A stretch of DNA of 64,000 nucleotides from Fratercula arctica. Lineage: Eukaryota; Chordata; Aves; Charadriiformes; Alcidae. Each line of letters starts with the position of its first letter. Positions within the stretch are counted from its first letter, which is position 1. Location of the stretch: contig CANTUZ010000001.1 of the NCBI GenBank assembly GCA_947846985.1, positions 38,402,727-38,466,726 on the forward strand, written 5' to 3'. This document shows positions 13,101-26,900 of the stretch, one piece after another. The position numbers were made by a program, and so were the translations under genes. The notes beneath the pieces are model-generated. The model saw only the letters and a list, made by a program, of their open reading frames with translations. It made no database searches and was not told the origin of the DNA.

Positions 13101-16100
13101 CCTTTTTAACTTCTGGTTGTACTAGTAAGTGCAAATAACATTGATGTATGATAGATGCAAACTTTCCAAACGAGCCAAGCAGTAAAGTTCAGTTGTAAAT
13201 TGATCCTTTAAAGAGCAATTTCATTTTTAATTCTCAGACTAGCAGTAAGCTTTACCAAAAAAACACACAAAAATAATAAGCAAAAACCACCTTGAATAAC
13301 AACGCTAAGGTAAAACCTGTTAAGGTGAAGAATTTGCCCGAATTTCAGAAAAAATTTTGGACCACTGAGTAGAAGATATAGTTCTTCCTATATGAGATCA
13401 GTGTATTGGAAATGGAAAGCATTGGTGGGTCCTAGTTCATTACAAGGATGTCAGTTTCATACTGATTTCATTGAAGTCAACAGGAATTTTGTTGTTAAAG
13501 GGCATCTCCTTTGTTTGGGCCTTCTCTGTCATTGCACTTGCAAAACATTTAACGAGCCAAAATAAAAATAAAATGTTGAAAAAACTAATTTTGAGCCTAG
13601 GTTTCCAGATGCTCATTTTCACTTGTGAAAGAAATCTGATTTTCTTTTCCACAGATTTCAGCAAGCGGTGCTATGGAAGGTAAGAATTTTTGCTTTGAGT
13701 ACAAGAACACCAATATATTGTTTAATACTCAGATTCATGAAGGGCTGAGAGTTAATTTCCCGAGTCTATTAATCCTGGCTGTATAGGCACTTAGTTTGAA
13801 CCGAAGGAGTATAATTGAATAGGATTCAAATTGAGATTTTTTTGGCAATTGGAGATATGGGTTCCAGGACTTTGAGACAGCTGAGGGAACTGAGTACAGC
13901 TTTTTCATTTCTGGGCAACTTCTTTAACTATCACATTGCCCTTCCCTTACTTGTCCTCTGAACCTTCCTCAAAAGTTAAGAACCCTTTTAAAACAGATTT
14001 ATTTCACTGTAAAAAGACAATGACTGCCTTGTGTTCTGTTCACTACACATATGAAACTTTGAATTTGAACTTCAACATAAATTAGATGAGGGTGGATAGA
14101 CTACAATTCACTTCATGATGTTTCTGTTTATATTCAAACATGTGGAGGAAGTTTTGGTTCAAATAATTTTGACTAAATTTAGGTAACTTAAGGTACTATT
14201 GAAAAAAACAGAATCTCTGAATCATTCTCTTTGGCTTACACAACTATTTTTCAACAAAGACTTGCTTTACATATGAAAATAAGTGGGCTAATTCTTTCCC
14301 TCAGCTCCAAGTTCAGCAGTGCGTGCTATTGTAAGATCCTTTAACAGTACAGGAGGAGTGCAAGATGACTCTGAAAGTTAATCTAAAAAAAAAAAAGCCA
14401 GACATATATCTGGGGTATTCATGCTAGAGAAGAACTGAACCTCGGTCTGTATCTTCTAGAGCAAGTACCCTAGCCATTTTCTTACTACAGTAGGAGGTTG
14501 TGCTAACTGCAAGTCCACCGCCACACCAGAAAGCAATTCTTCCTGAGTTTTATGAAGGTCTCGTTCCCGTTGGTATATAGAGGTCAAGTTGAAAATCTCT
14601 GTTGTCTCAGGGCCTCTACTGGGAGGTTTGTCTAAGAATTGTCTTCATTGTGGAGCACAGTGGGCTTGCAGAAAAGCCAACATTTATTTTCTGGGGCTTT
14701 AGAATTTCTAAACATATAGGAAAAACAAAGAGGTTTGGGAGCAGGATTCAGCCTCTCTAACTGTAGAGATCTTGATCTGGGTTAGTGGCTCTGAATTCCC
14801 TCTAAAGCAAGAAGAAACACACAGACAATTTGAAGGAGTGATTTGACTGACCTATTTTAGGCATCTTGTTCAGCAGATGAAGTGGACCTTATGTGCCTCT
14901 TCATTTTGGCTATACTGGGATTTAGGCTCCTGTATATGTTCACATTGTGAAATAAACTGCTTTTAGGGAGTTCTTGGGTCAGAAAGGAGCTACCTAGTTG
15001 CCTTTGGAAATGCTGTCAAAACAGTCATTGAACAGCAATGTTTTAACTTGCAAGTTTGGATTTAGAGATGTAAAGGTCAAATTACCATCATGCCCCTCAG
15101 GTGAATGAAGTTCCTGTTAGACTTCTGCCTTAGAAATTCTGAGTAGATGATTTAGAACTAAATTATAGCTAACCAGGACTATATTTTCCGGTCATCCTAA
15201 TTCCTGCCCAACTTTTAGATTAATTCATTTCTAGTTAGTTTTAAATAGTGGTTAGAGTGAATGCATTAACTGTAAGCCATCTGGCTGTTGTTGGCTTGCA
15301 GAAGAAAAGTACAGTTAAGGGTAAACTTCAAAAATAAATTTCCTCTAAAACTGACTTTTCCAATATTTACCTCCTCATTGTAAGGCCTTATCTTGCACTT
15401 TCATTTTTCTCCGTTGGATGCCTGTGTCTGCTGATTTAGTAATTGAAGAATGTCATTATGCTAACAATACATTGAGATAAAAGATTATTACCACAGCAAA
15501 AAATAAAATTACAAAGAAAATGTGATTTTGAATCCTTTTTGCACTCTTTTCGAGGCTGTAAATTGCCATACTTGGGAAAATGTTCTTTTTTTATTACTCC
15601 TTTCTTATTAAAGATGAATATAGTAGTCATGAAAAATCTTAAGACTAACAGGAATGGATATTTTGCCTACCCAAATTGCCTCAGAATTTACGTCTGTTCT
15701 GTTCGTAAAAAATTCTGTGGTTCTCTGGTGCATTTTTAAATCATTAATAGATAATGACCTTTAGCATATATAAAATGGTAAATACAGAACAACCTGATAC
15801 TTTATCAACTATGAGTTATGCTGCAAATATTGACTTGAATTATGATTGGGTGAAATATTGTGGTTCATTAAGTAAAATGGTTTATTTTTAATCCACTGAA
15901 AGGATGTATGAAAGCACTGTGGTATAACTCGGATGATATACACAGCTTCTGGATGAAGAGGACACTAATGTCACAGGGCAGAGCTTAAGTAGGATCAGGT
16001 TAATTTAGCTATAAATACAAGAAAGAAAAAAAAAAAAAAGAAGATGCTTTAAAGAAGAACCCTCACTGTTCTTTTCTTTCTCATATGAGTAACTGAAAAC

Positions 16101-16569
16101 TGTATTTGTACCTGTAACCTCTGACTTTGGTAAACCAGCATGTCATACTGCTTTTGATTCAAGTTCACTGCAGGAAAGGAAGGATGCACTCATAAAAAGT
16201 GATTGCTTCTGACTTTAAGACTAGATAATTATAGAAAAACAGGAAAACATTTGGCTTGCTTTCTGATATGCTTTACCTGTCCTCTAGTCTACTCAGGAGG
16301 AAATATGGACTAAATCCACAGAAGGACACATAAATCCATAGTTTTCATGTGGGACAACTCATTCCTTAGTCCCTCTGCTCAATACCTAGAAACTAGAGCA
16401 TTGATCTAGCTTTCTACAACGTATTGGAAAACCAGGCTATCATGAGCAGAATCCACCAAATTGTAAAGAAAACATACTGTTCAAATCATCGTTTGCACCA
16501 TCTGATCAGGATGGTGGCTTTTTAAAAAATTCCCTCCTTGTCCTCATTTGTCCCTGGTTTACAAGAAGG
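10170..16569. other. AT-rich intergenic DNA, no gene seen
   Basis: No coding frame of note. It holds A tracts near 10408-10426, a T tract near 12192-12209, and a strong-looking pair of splice sites around 13655-13679. The phrase GATTGCTCTAAAAGTAATG near 11066 faintly recalls avian mariner ends. Confidence 0.65.
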
Positions 16570-17657
16570 AGTTTCTGTTGAAGTATGGCCTGGATGAGCA
16601 GACAGTGTGGTAGATTGAAAACTGGCAGAACAGCTGGGCCCTAGGAGGCTGTGATCAGTGGCACAAAGTCTAGTTGGAGGCCAGTAACTAGCGGTGTAAC
16701 TCAGGGGTCAATACTGGGTCCAGTCCTGTTTAACATCTTTAATGATGTGGATGATGGGGCTGAGTGTACCCTCAGCAAGTTGACACAAAGCTCGGAGGAG
16801 TGGCTGATATGCCAGAGGGTTGTGCTGCTATCCAGAGGGACCTTGACAGGCTGGAGAAATGGGGTCACTGGAACCTTGTGAAGTTCAACAGAGGGAAGTG
16901 TAAAGTCCTGCTCCGGGGCAGGAACAGCTCCATGTACTGGTATATGTCAGGGACCACACAGCTGGAAAACAGCTTGGCAGAAAATGATCTGGGTGTCCTT
17001 GTGGACAACAAGTTGACCATGAGCCAGCAGTGGCTTTGTCCTTGTGGCAAAGAAGGCTAATGATATCCTGAGCTGCATTAGGAGGAGTGTTGTCAACAGG
17101 TCAAGGAAGGTGTTCTTCCTCTCTGTCTGGCACCGGTGAGGCATAGCTGGAGTCCTGCGTACAGTTCTGGGCTCTTCAGTACAAAAGAGAGATGGAACAA
17201 CCAGAGATAGTTTAGCAAAAGCCCATGAAGATGCTTAAGGGGCTGGCGCATGTGTCCTATGAATAAAGGCTGAGAGAGCCAGGACTGTTCAGCCTGGAGA
17301 AGAGCAAGATCAGGGGGATATTTTCTCAATGTACATAAATACCTGGAAGGAAGGTGCAAAAATGATGGAGCCAGGCTCTTTTCAGTGGTGCCCAGGGACA
17401 GGACCAGAGGCAATGGGCACAAACTGAAATATAGGAGTTTCACTTTGAATATCAGGAAACACTTTTTTTACTGTGAGGGTGACTGAGTACTGGCACAGGT
17501 TGCCCAGAGAGGTTGTGGAGTCTCCATCCTTGGAGATATTAAAAAACTGCCTGGACATGATCCTGGGCAACCAGCTCAATGTGGCCTTGCTTGAGAAGGA
17601 GTGTTGGGCCGGATGACCTCCAGAAGTTCCTTACAACTTCAGTGATTCTGTGACTCT
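16570..17657 (+). mobile_element. CR1 LINE, 5'-truncated, about 1.1 kb
   Basis: The element starts in ORF2 near IENWQNSWA and runs through [16 protein letters not shown] (16651-16881 frame), then [12 protein letters not shown].....LVKFN.GKCKVL (16764-17060 frame). It continues through the C-terminal and 3' untranslated parts and ends at the CAGTGATTCTGTGA-type tail near 17657. The frame shifts at least twice, and the FADD motif is deleted at the segment after CTLSKL. It is more diverged than the CR1 next to PCDH20. Confidence 0.93.
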
Positions 17658-20600
17658 CATTCACATTTAGATCCTCAGGTATGTGCACTGCACTGGCCAA
17701 TCCTTTTTTTTTCCCAAAGTAGATTGTGTCTACTCCCTTTTATTTTCTTACTCAGTGGTTCTGTAAATTACCTGAGATGTGAGAGATCTGTTCCTGACAC
17801 AACCTATTGATGTCAAAATTGTTTAGATAGCATTCTAGAAGGTATTTTGGGATAGAACTCTCTAACAAACTCCCATGAAGTTGTTAACTTTGTATGCAAT
17901 ACCATTGGGTCATTCTTTGACAAATATGAGAGAAGCTTGTTAGAGTCCTTTGGTCAGATCACTCACTTTGAGATCATTGAAGATCTACTTCCTAAGCCCA
18001 TTTTTTCCAAATCCAGTGGAAGGATCCAAGGTGTCAAAAAATTTTGGGCAGTGAAAGAGTTCATGAGGATTTGGGGCATACATTTTGGATTTTGGTAGCT
18101 AAACAGGGAGTAAGAGAATGAGACTTTTTAATAGGTCAATCTATCAGCTGAAGAATAATTTCTGAGTATACTTCCTCTGATTAACCACTTCAAAAGGAAA
18201 TAAGTGCAGAACCAAGCTACAGCTCACCCAACACTGAAAAGGATGATGGGGCTCAGAAACTGTGGTCAGACCCTCAGTGCTTCTGTACTTATTTTTCTCT
18301 ATACATGTGATTATACAGTCTCTAACGAAGAGCTCTTACATACAGAACAATAGCTGAAGCCCTTCACAGTATCTGCAGACAAACTTGTGGGATTGCTTCC
18401 TCCTGCCTCTTCACTGTGTGTGGGATTTACTGATTGCACAGGGTATTTTTACTTGATGTGAAAGCTGGTTATTACTGTGGAGGTTATTTAGGTTTTAATT
18501 ACTCATTTCCCTTTATTCCTCTCTCTTAATCTTATCCTTTTCACTAATGCTTTCATTATTTCTTCCTTTAGAAAAATCACTTAGTATTCCAGTCTGTAAT
18601 ATAGCAACTATAAATGTGTTCCTTTATTTATGCATCCACAAAGGAAGAACCTAATTTGATACAAAAATCAGCAGCAAATTAGAAACTTTCACTGTCATCA
18701 AACAAAGGAATGGAGACAGACAAGCAGAGAAAGAGCCTCATGGTTACTATTCTTTCCCAGCAGGTAAGACATCTGAACTCTATTTAATATTTAATAGTTT
18801 ATTCGAAGTACAACAGCAGTAAAAGAGATTAAGAACATCCAGCTACACTAAATAAAGTAATAGTATTAGGGTATTATATGGGTTTAAATAACTTCGTGCA
18901 AAGAAGGCGTGTGAATACAGGTCTCCCACAGAGAGGGAGAAAAATAAGTAAATAGGATAAATAACAAAGAAAGTGGTAGCATCTCTTCCATCAGTACTCT
19001 TTTGCTTTTGTGTTGGGATATGCATGTGTCGAAACTATATTTAACATCTCTCTTGTTGTAACAGGACCTGGGAAATCCTTGCTTCTTACATGGGGATGTA
19101 CCCCTCCTGTCCCATCCCTCCCTCCAACAGGTTTCTGATAACCAGCTTCTTTCAGAATAAGAAAGTACCTGTTAAAATTTAAGCATACCTCATGGATACA
19201 CGCAGTTATTTCAGGGAGGGACAGGGCAGGGGGAAAGGGGAGGCACTGACTGGTTGGTTGGTTGATTTAGTTTTGGTTTGGTTAAGCCAAAGTATTAATA
19301 CAGTGAGGAAACCCTGCCATAATCAGGCTGATCTCTAGAATGGATAGCATTTCTTGTATATCACAGAGCAGCCTCATGTCCTTCACAGAGCCAAGATAAA
19401 CCACGACACACACTTCCATTTGAAAATGTTTGACTCCTTACTTCCTTGGGTTCTCACCATGTCTGCTAGGAAAATTAAAGTCCCACTGGTGACCTACAAC
19501 ACAAAGTGAAGCAAGTTGTTATAGAGATCAGCCAAGAGGGTGGCACTGACTGAAATGAAAATAATTAAAAGCTGGAATTCTACAATGAGCTTATTAAATT
19601 TTAGAAGTAACTGTTATAATGGCTCAATAAAAAACAGACTTGGTGATGTTTGATGTCATTTTAGAATAATGATTTATCTGTGATGGATAATATGAGGTGA
19701 GTAGGAGCAGGATTTTATTGTGTAACTGCAGTCACTTATTTAATTTGACACTCTTGGGGATTATAAAAATATTTCAGAACAGCTAAAGGGATAATGATAA
19801 GGCCAGTATATAACCACTAACAGTACTGTTTGTGGGAGGAATGATAGTCTCACAAGAGCAATAGCTGGATTTTGGACCTATCACTTCTGATTTAGTTCAG
19901 ACCAGGCCAGGTCATAGTTATACAGTACTGCTTAAGTTCCTTTGTTTAATGTCCCCATTTATTGCAGTCATCTGCCCACTAATTACTGAGTATTAGGATC
20001 CCACTGGACTTTTTAGTGCTATCAAATGTTCAATTAGACGCAGCTGAGTAGAACTTTATTTTCAAGCCATCCTGCCTCAGTTGTCCATGTAATACACCAG
20101 TTTAACCCATTTACAGAGCTGAGAACAGGCAGCCACCTGAATGATGGGCAAGAATCCTTGCTCTGATCCTCCTTTCTCTGTATGGGGCCCTCAGTGGCTT
20201 CTGTTTTGAATTTCAAAGTGTGGTTTCCCTCAGCTTAACCAACATTGTAAATGGAACTGCATGGCCACACTGTTCAGGAAAAGTAATGAAACTGCTGTTC
20301 AGTAGTAGGAAGCTCAGTGGTACAGGAGACAAGGCTTTCACGGAGACCAGAGTAAGGCTGTACAGCCTAATACTTTAAATGCAGAGTTGAAATGCACGTC
20401 TCCAATTTAGGATTCCTGTCGTGTAGTTTTCACATGCGTCACACATATACATATGTATGCACACCTAAACATGCATAAACATTAATGCTCACTACACATC
20501 TATGCTTGTACTTTCTATGAGATAATTGCTGCCGGAGGAGAAGCAACAGAAAGAGATTACTTTTTGCTTAAAAAAAATAAATAAATTAAGAACTTCAATA

Positions 20601-20894
20601 ATGCACAAAATGTATTTGTATTTAGTTTACTTCTCTAGAAGTAGTTCTACGTACAGAGACTGGTTATGGGCAAAGGTTATTTTACCGATTTAAAACAAAC
20701 CATGTCCTACATTCTTTTTCTGTCTCATCCCAAGGAGTACTCTTGATGAAGATGCCTCTGCTTTAACGTTGATCTCTTTTTTTTTTTTTTTTATTTTTTT
20801 GGCCTGATGGAATCTGGTTATATTAATCTGTTTCTCAACAATAAATGAACAAATATGCTGATGTAGAACAGTGTATTTTCAATTGTTTGAAAAC
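17658..20894. other. Intergenic DNA, nothing recognisable
   Basis: Only short chance frames; a GGTT-rich run lies near 19250-19290. I see no repeat family or RNA gene. Confidence 0.65.
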
Positions 20895-20985
20895 CCCTCT
20901 GTGATGATTTGACCTTGGTTGGCCACCAGGTGCCCACCAAGGGTTAACCAATCACCCTGTCTAGTTTTTTTAATCTAAATATTCA
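20895..20985 (+). mobile_element. Possible degraded LTR fragment (avian ERVL-like)
   Basis: The phrase TGATTTGACCTTGGTTGGCC, followed by CACCAGGTGCCCACCAAGG and a CAATCACCCTG block, resembles the start of avian ERVL-type LTRs, which have TTTGACC..GCTGG..GCCAGGTGCCCACCAA..., then CTCACTCCCC. No partner LTR, primer-binding site or internal coding sequence is visible, so at most this is a solo remnant. Confidence 0.35.
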
Positions 20986-21639
20986 ATTATTACACTGATA
21001 GAGGAATGTTTAGCTAGTAAACACATCAGTGAGTGAATGTATGGAAGAAAGGAATTAAGTTTTAAAAATCTAGCCCTGTAGCTGAGACGACCATAGGTTT
21101 TGTTGTGATAGCTATAGTTCAGAGTTCAGTGTTCAGACACTTTATTAAAAGTGGTCTTGCTTTGTATTTCTTTATAAATATCACTTGTATTTGATTTCAG
21201 ATACATTACCAGATACTTTTAGTTTGTTCATCTAAACACACCAAGAACCATGGAAAGGGCAAAAGAGGAAAAAAGGTAAATACAAGGTAATATAACATGA
21301 ATCTATGTCATATTTCCAACAAGTTTAGCACCAGATCCCTACAGGTAACCTGCCTTTCGTTCAACATATATTACAAACCCAGTATATTTAATCCACTAGG
21401 TCTTTTGTTGATCTCAATTAATTGTGCCTGACTTTGTTTCAGCCTACCTTTCAGAATGACATTCAGATTTGATCTGGAGACACCAAAGGTCTACTCCAGT
21501 GGATCCTTTACTTCTTTATTTTTGCTAAAATAAAAACTTTGTTGTGCTTCTAATGTATCCAGGTCATTCCTTTCTTTAAGAAAAATTAAAAAGCTCTCCA
21601 ATTTTTAAAATTTAGTAGTTTTTTCTGACTTTCAAAATA

Positions 21640-22420
21640 AATTTCTGACTCTTTTCTGCAGTACCTCCCATTTTTCAATGACTTTTTAAAATATCACACC
21701 AAAACTGAACACAATGTTCCATCACTGTTCTGACTAATGCCTTGTACGGAACAATGTTACTTCTCTATTTCTGTTTTTACTTTTCTCTTTATAGAACAAA
21801 AACTACAAAACCTGGGACTTTATTTCCTTTTTTTTTGTTGTTGTTTTTGTTGGGTTTTTTTGTTTCTTTTTGACATTATGTCAGAATTCAAGTGGGATTA
21901 CTTATTCATTTGTGTTTTCTTAAAAAAACCAAGAAAGTTAAAACTTAGATCCACAGAACCTCTCCATAAAAAACTTCATTAAATGATGTTTTCCTACTGA
22001 AGAGTTTTTGTCCAACATCTGTCATTAAGGGGTATTAACTCCACTAATTTTAGAAATTGCTAAAATTGCTTTATTGAAATCACAGTTTTTAAAGTACATA
22101 ATCTAGTTCAAAGTCAAGTATCTTACATCAGTTTGACTGTTACATCTTGACTTTATAAAACTCATAATTTAATTAAGGAGTAAATTCAGGTTTGCTGTAC
22201 AAGATGAGTTTTGCACGGGATCATTTCTGCTTTCATTAATTGTTATGTATTCTTATCCTTTAATTCACTACCATCTTAGTTCCAAATCAGCTTTTTCTGT
22301 ATTTTGCCTAGGTTTTATGGATTATTTGACTTGTAAATGTTTGGGTCATCCCATTTAGCCTTACTAAATATTGGTATGGCATCTGTACTTTTCTAGTTAC
22401 TCTGCAATTTAAACAAATTA
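21640..22420 (-). mobile_element. Very old CR1/L2-clade LINE remnants
   Basis: Two stretches fit reverse-complemented CR1 ORF2. About 21,690-21,770 reads like the ACCAAAACTGAACACA...TTCCA...CTGACTAATGCC block. About 22,330-22,385 reads like the TTTGGGTCATCCCATTTAGCCTT block with TAAATATTGGTATGGCATC after it. Both are separated by sequence I cannot align by eye. Assigning the whole interval to one element is an inference. Confidence 0.5.
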
Positions 22421-23568
22421 ACCACTGGCAAAATTAGGAAAAAATGTTCATCTCTATTATCTGTTGTTTAGTATTCTATTTAGTACAGGAAATTTATTTT
22501 AATACTCATGAAATAAAGAATATTTTTTTCTTTCCCACTGACTCATTACCAGATGAAGGAAAATTAGTCTCTCTACTACAGTTCAGAAGATGTAACATTT
22601 TTTTAGGGAGCAGCAGTGGTTCAAACCCCCAGATATAGAGGCTATGTTCAAAGGATGTATATCAAGTGGATACACATTTTTAAAAAGCTACAGGAGTACC
22701 CTGGAGTGTCTCTGTGGTCTTAGGTGGAAAGAACAACCAGCTTCTCCTCTAGAAGCTTTGTGTATCTGTGCCTTAAAAGGTGTTTTTCAGACTAACGTGT
22801 TTAACAAATTTGAGTTAAGTTCAAGTTACCGAGTTTGATCTGAAAGTTGGGTATCCAAACTCACTTTTTTAGCAGCTGGATTCTCCAAGGGAAATGCACC
22901 TCACTCAACATAGGAAATACCTACAATAGTTTTGTTGGCTTGTTTTTATGTCATGGCCTACTGCAGTTTTGTTTGTCATCCAACATTAACAATAATGGAT
23001 TTAATTTTTACAATGGCATCTTTATTCTGTCCTAGTTACATGTCTCACCTCTGCCTATGTTAATTTTCCCATCTGTTAATTTATTTTCTCCTTGGAGTTT
23101 CAGTTCTTAAAAATATGTCGGATGCTTCACTACAGGCCATATTTATCTTTTGATCTTCAGCTGTATTCATTACCTGGAAGAGGTCACACACATCTGATTA
23201 ATAAATTGTGAGAGACCACATCACTATAAATCAAAGAAAATAAACTTTCTGAGAAGTCAAAGGTGGGTGAACATATCACTCACAGTCATAGATGGCAGTC
23301 CTATAGGCTAGATGAAAAAAAAAAAAAAAAGCTGCATGCATTTAAATGTATAATTTTTTGACTTTTTTTTTTTTTACTTACACCTGAATTCTTGAAAAAC
23401 TTAAGTTTTTTCTTTTCCTGTCTCATTTTACCAACACTTGTTCACCTGATGGGTTTTGGCACCTTCTCTATTTTAATTTCTGTTAATATTCTTTAATCTT
23501 TTTCTGTTGTTTATTTTTTACTACAGCAGCCAGTGTCATTGCTTCTGGCTACATCTAATTCCTTGGCA

Positions 23569-23588
23569 TTTTTTCTCTTCCTTTCTTT

Positions 23589-23650
<62 letters not shown>

Positions 23651-23664
23651 TTCTCTTCTTCTTC

Positions 23665-23738
<74 letters not shown>

Positions 23739-23930
23739 CTCTTTCTCTCTTTCTTTCTCTCTTTCTCTCTTTCTTTCTCTCTTTCTCTCTTTCTTTCTTT
23801 CTTTCTCTCTCTCTCTCTCTTTCTTTCTTTCTTCCTTTCTTCCTTTCTTCCTTTCCTCCTTTCTTTTCCTTCCTTCCTTCCTTCCTTCCTTCCTTCCTTC
23901 CTTCCTTCCTTCCTTCCTTCCTTCCTTCTT
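23569..23930 (+). repeat. 362-nt uninterrupted polypyrimidine compound microsatellite
   Basis: Every base from 23569 to 23930 is C or T. The tract passes from (CTTT)n to mixed CTTTCTCT units, then a CT dinucleotide run and CCTTT units, and ends in a clean (CTTC)n array. The open frames seen here (Ser/Phe/Leu-rich on plus, Lys/Glu/Arg-rich on minus) are artefacts of the repeat. Mirror symmetry of such tracts allows triplex (H-DNA) formation. Confidence 0.98.
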
Positions 23931-26900
23931 GTGGGGGCATATCTGGTTCAATAAAAAATATTAACGGCTTCTTAAAAACTTCTTATAAAGTAATCGTGTG
24001 TCCAAATTTCAGTGAAATATTGCCTAATGCATATTGGTATTTCTAGGTGATTAACATTAGTATTTCTAATAGGTGATTTGAGTTTCACACTTAGAAGATG
24101 TGCTCAAAAGGGTCTTACACTTCTTTTGATTGTCTTGAATACATCTCAGATAGTTCAAATTACTTACCATGCTAGTCTTTTTATTTTTTAGTTTCTTAAA
24201 ATTGATGGAAAATGACCAAAACCCCATAACACTGTGTAAAAGTTTTCAATTTTACAGTAGCTTATTGTCGACCATTATCTGAAAACAGTTTGTAAAAATT
24301 GCATGTCTTGTGAAGATAGATTTCACGTATCAAATTGTTTTTTTCACCCAGGTCATCTTGTAGAACACTCAATTCAAAAGTACTCTGAATTCAAGTATAT
24401 TATTTCTAAATAGTCTTTATCTCCAAAGTGAAAGGGTTCACCTGATTTTGCCTATGACTTTCTGGTATGTGCTGAAGAGGTAATGATTCCATAAGCTGAT
24501 GTGCTCTAACTATTCGACCTGTGCAATGATTCAAAATCTTACCAGGAATCTGTACATTTTTATTAGGATGGAAGGAATTTTTTTTACTTCCTCTCTGCAT
24601 AATTTTACATACTGTTTTTGTCATTCCCACAGGGCATTTCTTATCACGCATATGACTTCCGTTGAAGAACTGCATACTCAGCACACTGCAATCTATCACC
24701 TGCAGACTCAGAAAGGCAGAGTGGGAAGGAGACTCCCTTCATTGCCTCTATGTCTTCTATATTCCATTCTTTTTAAAATTTATGGGTTTTCATTTTTACA
24801 AACAGCAAGCGACACAGCAAAAAATGTGTCAGTTCTGTCAAATGCAGCTGTCTCCACTACTGCAAAGAAATTCGCTTCCACACTTACAAAGATTAAAGTA
24901 AAAACCAAACACACACAAACCCTTCCATGCTCGGAAAAGAAAGGGAAGCTCCCTCGATGCGTATAGAGCTTTCACACTCTGCAATACTTTAGGAGTGCTT
25001 CCCATCCTCTGTAACTGAGAAAGGAAAATATGGTACCTGGCTCTATCTTGTTCTAGTACATAGTCTTAACTCACTCTATTTAATTGGAGATATTTAACTG
25101 AAGTACCTTTGCGAGGATCCTGCTGTAATGTCTTTCTAGAGTGAATTGGGAGCAATGCAGGCACTGTCATAAGCCATCTACATTCTCAGTAGGCGGCTTC
25201 TAGAGTTGCCTTGACTAGAGAAGCAGTCTTAGGTGTGTGTACTCCTAACTTGTTTATCCAGATGTCTAAGCTTAGGCTGCATGAATCTGAGCTGGGAATC
25301 ACTTGTGACTTGGTATTTATGAATGTTACTAAAACTTAAATCTCTGCCTTCAGTAGTTTTTAATTCAATTAAATTTCAAGACAAAATTTAAAAGTGTTTT
25401 TGGAAAAAAAAACACTATATACTAGCAAAGACTATGAAAAACATATTAAGAGAAAAAATCTTTGAAAACTTTGTAATGCCCTTATGATGCTGTGTTATAG
25501 CTGATAATAACAGTCCAAAAAAAATAAAAAAAGTATTGCTTTTTAAAAATGTAACTTTTTTATTTCAAAAGCTAAAATTGTGCAACAATTTTGGGAATTT
25601 TGTTCCAACATTTTGTAGGTGATCAAAATGTTGTTGATTAAGCTATTTGTCTAATGCATTCTGTCAAATAAAATTACTGTTGAATAAACGTTGAAAGATT
25701 CATTTTCAATATCAAAGGTAATAGGAAATGTCATTTACAATCAATAAAAATATTTAACATAAATATGTTTTAACATAAATATGTTTAACATAACAATCAA
25801 TAAATACATTTAACATTTAACCCTTTAACATTTCATTTTTGATGTCTTCAGAGTAGCTGTAATGAGGAAAGACAATGTTGGGTAGTTTGGTTTTTGCATA
25901 TTAGACTACAGTTTAAAATGAGCATTTGAACACTTTTAAACTGGATTTACATTGAGAGATGAGGCTATTCACCTCCAAAGGAGTGCAGCAAAGACCCTGA
26001 GGATGTGTCCTAAGTACATAGAGCTGAAGATACTGAATTGTTTTCATTATATCTGAGCATAGTGAAAAACATCCTTGAGGAGCTTAGTACATTAGTTACA
26101 TTATGCTGAACTTTCAAGATGGAATTATACTCCCAAACATTCCTTTTTCCAGCGTGCTTGCTTCCTTTATTGCTTAGTCAGATATTCACATATCTACCAT
26201 TTAGGTGCATAACCTTGTATGTGATGTTTCTGAAAATTAAATTCAAATTCAAAGAAAAGTCAGTTGAAGATGAGCATTCTTGTGTTTTCAGAGGAGCTAA
26301 ACTTAGCTTGGTAAACAGAAATAAAGAAAAGAGAAAAGCAAGACAGCTGTGTGGTGTTTGCTTTTCTTTTATGACTTATAAAGAGAAAAAAAAAAAAGAC
26401 ACCTTCAAAACACACAGGTGACTTCTAGATGGATATGCAAAGCACCCATTTGAAGATATTTCAATAGAAAACATCTGCAGGATCTACATTGTGTTAACAC
26501 AGTGGTATATCAGAACCCTCCTCTTACTACTCTAATGAAATGTTTATTCTGTTTATAAATATGAAGAGGAAGGTTATCTTATCATTATGCGTTTTAGGAA
26601 AGCGAGCACAGAGGCATGTCTGGTATTTGTGTATTGTCACAAAAAAAAAGATCTCATTTCATTAACACTGGAAACATGTCACAGTATCAGCTTTTATTTT
26701 GGTTGAGAAGACACAAATGTTTTTAATAAGATCTTTTTGTCCTGAGTTAGCAAAAATGAATGCACCCAATGTAATAACACTACAGAAAATCACCGTGAAA
26801 AGAGGATGCTGTTATCATAATGAAACAGACACTTTAAAGATATTCTACTCAAAGCCTTTATTCTCTGTACAACTTTGACCTGCTGACTATGAGAATCAGT

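Noticed and set aside
23507..24046. Long Ser/Phe/Leu-rich and Lys/Glu-rich ORFs
   Set aside because: Direct translations of the CTTT/CTTC microsatellite in several frames on both strands.
24499..24966. 155-codon plus-strand ORF
   Set aside because: No domain, no splice or Kozak support, ordinary AT-rich composition and an overlapping frame of similar quality.
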